Shown here: one piece after another, positions 43,838 to 64,000 of the stretch | Layout of the letters: each line of letters starts with the position of its first letter | How positions within the stretch are numbered: position 1 is the stretch's first letter | Source of the DNA: Streblospio benedicti | Lineage: Eukaryota; Annelida; Polychaeta; Spionida; Spionidae | Length of the DNA: 64,000 nucleotides | Reading direction: 5' to 3' | Assembly (NCBI GenBank): GCA_019095985.1 | Contig: CM032660.1 | Span: forward strand, 57,995,841 to 58,059,840 | Position numbers and translations under genes: made by a program | Notes under the pieces: generated by a model | Database searches by the model: none | The model's input: only the letters and a program-made list of their open reading frames with translations | What the model was told of the DNA's origin: nothing

Positions 43838-44012
43838 TTATTTCCAATGTGGTCCTTGTTTGTTTGGCAGGTTAGGTAACCAACCGAGCCAAGGGTGTGT
43901 GGAGGGATCACACTAGCTATTGTTTTCAAGCTCTGTGAGTTCTTTTGCGTGCAGAGGTGTGGCTGTCCTCTACACGGGACACGCTTTTAACGAGGCTTCC
44001 GAACCTATTCAT
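43838..44012 (-). mobile_element. SINE family I, 3' fragment
   Basis: It shares CTACACGGGACACGC, CAGGTTAGGTAACCAA and CCAATGTGGTCCTTG with the copy at 57128-57498. The tRNA-like head is absent. Confidence 0.65.
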
Positions 44013-44412
44013 AACATCCATATCCATATATACCAATTTCGCTACATTTGAATGTATATTGTTACTCTTCTTGTTAGCAGAAATCCCACCATACTTAACC
44101 TGTATCTCCGCTGCCCATATAACCGTATTAGTAATACTGGATTAAAAACCGTAGACTTGACATATAGATCTATTACAAATTCTACTCGTCGTGACTCAGC
44201 GGATTACGGGTCCTAGGCTCGTGACTAAATTCGAAAGGTAATGTTTTAAAAGGCACCCCTTCACAATACAGAGGAAGCACTCTATAATGTAGGGCCTATT
44301 GGTGAATAGACTCCGTTAGTGTTAAACAGTTGTCAGTTATAACAATGCTTAAGTGTGTAGTTCACACTGATCGGCGTAAGTGGGTATGAATTATAATCGG
44401 TACTACACCGCT

Positions 44413-44453
<41 letters not shown>

Positions 44454-44460
44454 GGGGGGG
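44413..44460. repeat. poly(T)/poly(G) tract
   Basis: About 38 T followed by 9 G, the same layout as the tract at 17800-17840. Confidence 0.85.
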
Positions 44461-44547
44461 GCATTTTTTGACGTCGGACAAACATTTGAAATCACGCTCG
44501 GAGTACAAAGGCCTAAAGGTAGCGGTTGTGAACGTAGCATAAGTGAC

Positions 44548-45269
44548 AAAACCCACAGCAACGTACGGCAGCCGTACGGGAGCCGTACGTCAACTTCGTG
44601 CGAATTGCTCCAATGCATTTTACATGAGGTAAAACCCACAGTGAAATTCTGCCGTACTGCAGATTTCTCGATCACATAGGGGGGCAATTGACACGAACAA
44701 GCAGTACGGCGTCTTATGGCCCCGTACGGCGTCGTATGAATTGCTTTAGTTACATTTCTATTGGGTAAAACCCATATTGACGGATTGGTATCAAATGTAG
44801 CCTTACGGCAAAACACCTTAGCGCACCAGTAATTAATCCTTTACTAGTAATGTGTTTATTAAGTTAATATATAACGACAAGAAAAAGTAATATCTGCAAG
44901 CAGAAAACATTGTCTCTGCAAACGTCTGTCTATGTCACTATACAAAGAAGTAGATCTACGTGAACGCTGCCAAATTTAAACGTAACTATACACGTAGAAC
45001 TTGATGGTTATCTGAGTTTAACTTCAAACACACAATATTACTAAGGTGTCTAGAGTTATTTGAAACACGGCATTCATTTATATATAATATAATATATATG
45101 ATGATAATATTACTAAGATTCATAATAATCCGGTGTGCCATTTCCAGCTGCCGTACGGCAGCCGTACGTCAACTTATATGATCCGTCACTGTGGGTTTAT
45201 AATCGTCGTACGGCAGATTTGACGTACTGCAGCCGTACGGCGGCCATCCGTTGCTGTGGGTTTTGCCCC
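44548..45269. mobile_element. palindrome-rich DNA element (GTACGGC repeats)
   Basis: The ends AAAACCCACAGCAACGTACG and CCGTTGCTGTGGGTTTTG are inverted repeats about 720 bases apart. Near both ends the motif GCCGTACGGC and its variants (CCGTACGTCAAC, GTACTGCAG) recurs about ten times, clustered within about 180 bases of each end. The middle is ordinary AT-rich DNA with no coding sequence. It looks like a non-autonomous DNA transposon with subterminal repeats. The superfamily was not identified. Confidence 0.6.
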
Positions 45270-45599
45270 TAAAAGTCACTATATTCAATTCGATGATGCG
45301 GGTTGTGTGTGGCGTAATTATACACTCAGTGTCACCATTATCTACACCATATCATTGAAATGTAATTAGCGTTATCCCATTATTGTGCAATTTACGTAAG
45401 TGGTTGAATGTTGAAATCAAATACGTAGTCAACGAATCCATTAAGCGTTCAATTAACTAAGAGAGTACATCATCCCATATGTCAGTGACGTTTGTTTGCT
45501 ACCGTGTTAATTTTGTTTCAAATTAATGTCTTATTGTGCCGCCTCAGCTGAAGTGAAAGTTTGGTTTGTTGCATATACATGCGTGTAGCTATTGGTCTA

Positions 45600-46065
45600 T
45601 GTATGTATGTCTCTGGCCCAGCCAGAGCGTCAGCAATAGCTTTGCTAATGCTTGAAAGAAAACATTCCAACTTTATACAATACTTACATGCCTACTGAAC
45701 ACCAACAATTTTGGGACTTTGCCAATTAACTTTAGCTTCCAGAGAGCCATTTTAATTTTTTTCCCACTGTAGTTCAAGACTGTTTGAAACGTGATTGTCA
45801 AATTGCCATAATTATATATCAGATTGAAAGTGATCAGAGAAGACAGTGTCACTAGAACAATGTCGACTCGTGGGCAATAGATAGCCATGTTTTGAGACCT
45901 GCAATCCAATCCCAAGAATATAGATGTAGGGTGAATCACAAGTCAAATAAGATGTTTTTCTGCCGCAATGTTGTGGTTACAAAGTAAACAGCTTTATTGC
46001 CAATGAGTCAACGTTGTTCTAGCGACGCTGTGGTATCTTAGCACTTTTGATCTAGTTTTATTTTG
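45600..46065 (-). repeat. dispersed foldback repeat, second copy
   Basis: Inverted copy of 490-1240. It shares TAGATCAAAAGTGCT, AGCGTCGCTAGA, TACATGCCTACTGAAC and the TATGTATGTCTCTGG simple-repeat end. Confidence 0.65.
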
Positions 46066-46236
46066 TGTTTGTGTTTTTTTGTCAGTCATTACTTTTTGTT
46101 TTCTTTGTTTATTTGGTGGTGTTGTTTTGTTTTGTTTTGTTTTGCTTTGCTTTGTTTTTCTCATGCCTACGTCTTTGTCAGCCAAATCACAAATAAAAAG
46201 AACCATATGCACGAAATTTACTTATCCAAATAGTTT

Positions 46237-46243
46237 TATTCAA
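46237..46243 (-). terminator. candidate poly(A) signal of the Cys-rich gene
   Basis: Plus-strand TTTTATT reads AATAAAA on the minus strand, about 200 bases past the TAG stop at 46443-46445. Confidence 0.45.
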
Positions 46244-46442
46244 ATTTTTCAGCTTAATTCTCAAACGTATAGTCATTTCAAGATATTTCCTGCATAAACC
46301 CCCAAACTCAAATACGATACGGCATGACAATTTATTAGGTTTTCAAGGTGACAATACGGCGAATTATGTCAAAATCTAAACAAGAATATTTTTGTGGAGC
46401 CCAGCCACTATAGTATGACACTAGTGACGCTCCCGGTGTGTC

Positions 46443-63987
<17,545 letters not shown>

Positions 63988-64000
63988 CTGATTTTTTGCA

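Overview
This is AT-rich nuclear DNA from an invertebrate animal. Short exons with GT-AG introns, a fibrinogen-related gene, an importin spread over more than 31 kb and a dense load of LINE, Penelope-like, tRNA-SINE and small DNA-transposon debris all point to an animal. The set looks like a marine invertebrate, perhaps a lophotrochozoan, but the window alone does not fix the phylum. Every recognisable host gene lies on the minus strand.

Layout by region. At 1-2700 there are only repeats and MITEs. At 2729-3668 lies a single-exon fibrinogen-related gene with signal peptide, coiled coil and FReD, broken by a small internal deletion. At 4285-6590 are four spliced exons of the spliceosomal helicase Aquarius (AQR), with no upstream or downstream exons; they carry an in-frame stop and a frameshift, so this is a partial duplicate pseudogene. 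At 10500-41902 is a nearly fully resolvable importin-4 gene (IPO4, about 26 exons, roughly 1,060 aa). Its introns hold most of the transposons: two piggyBac-like copies, two palindromic Penelope-like clusters, LINE reverse-transcriptase debris and several tRNA-SINEs. At 42-46.4 kb is intergenic repeat DNA, including a palindrome-rich GTACGGC element.

From 46443 to the right edge runs the 3' part of a large, unrecognised secreted-type gene. It encodes about 13 copies of a roughly 45-residue, ten-cysteine repeat ending in Cys-Cys-Cys. A laminin-G/concanavalin-like (LamG) domain split over six exons lies near the N-terminal end of the visible part. Most exons begin and end in phase 1, and a recent 1.43-kb tandem duplication has copied two of them. 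This gene is the best candidate here for something undescribed.

The genes do not form a functional cluster: nuclear import (IPO4), splicing (AQR remnant), innate recognition or adhesion (FReD), and a cysteine-rich LamG extracellular protein. Splice sites were read by eye, and coordinates may be off by one or two bases at some boundaries.
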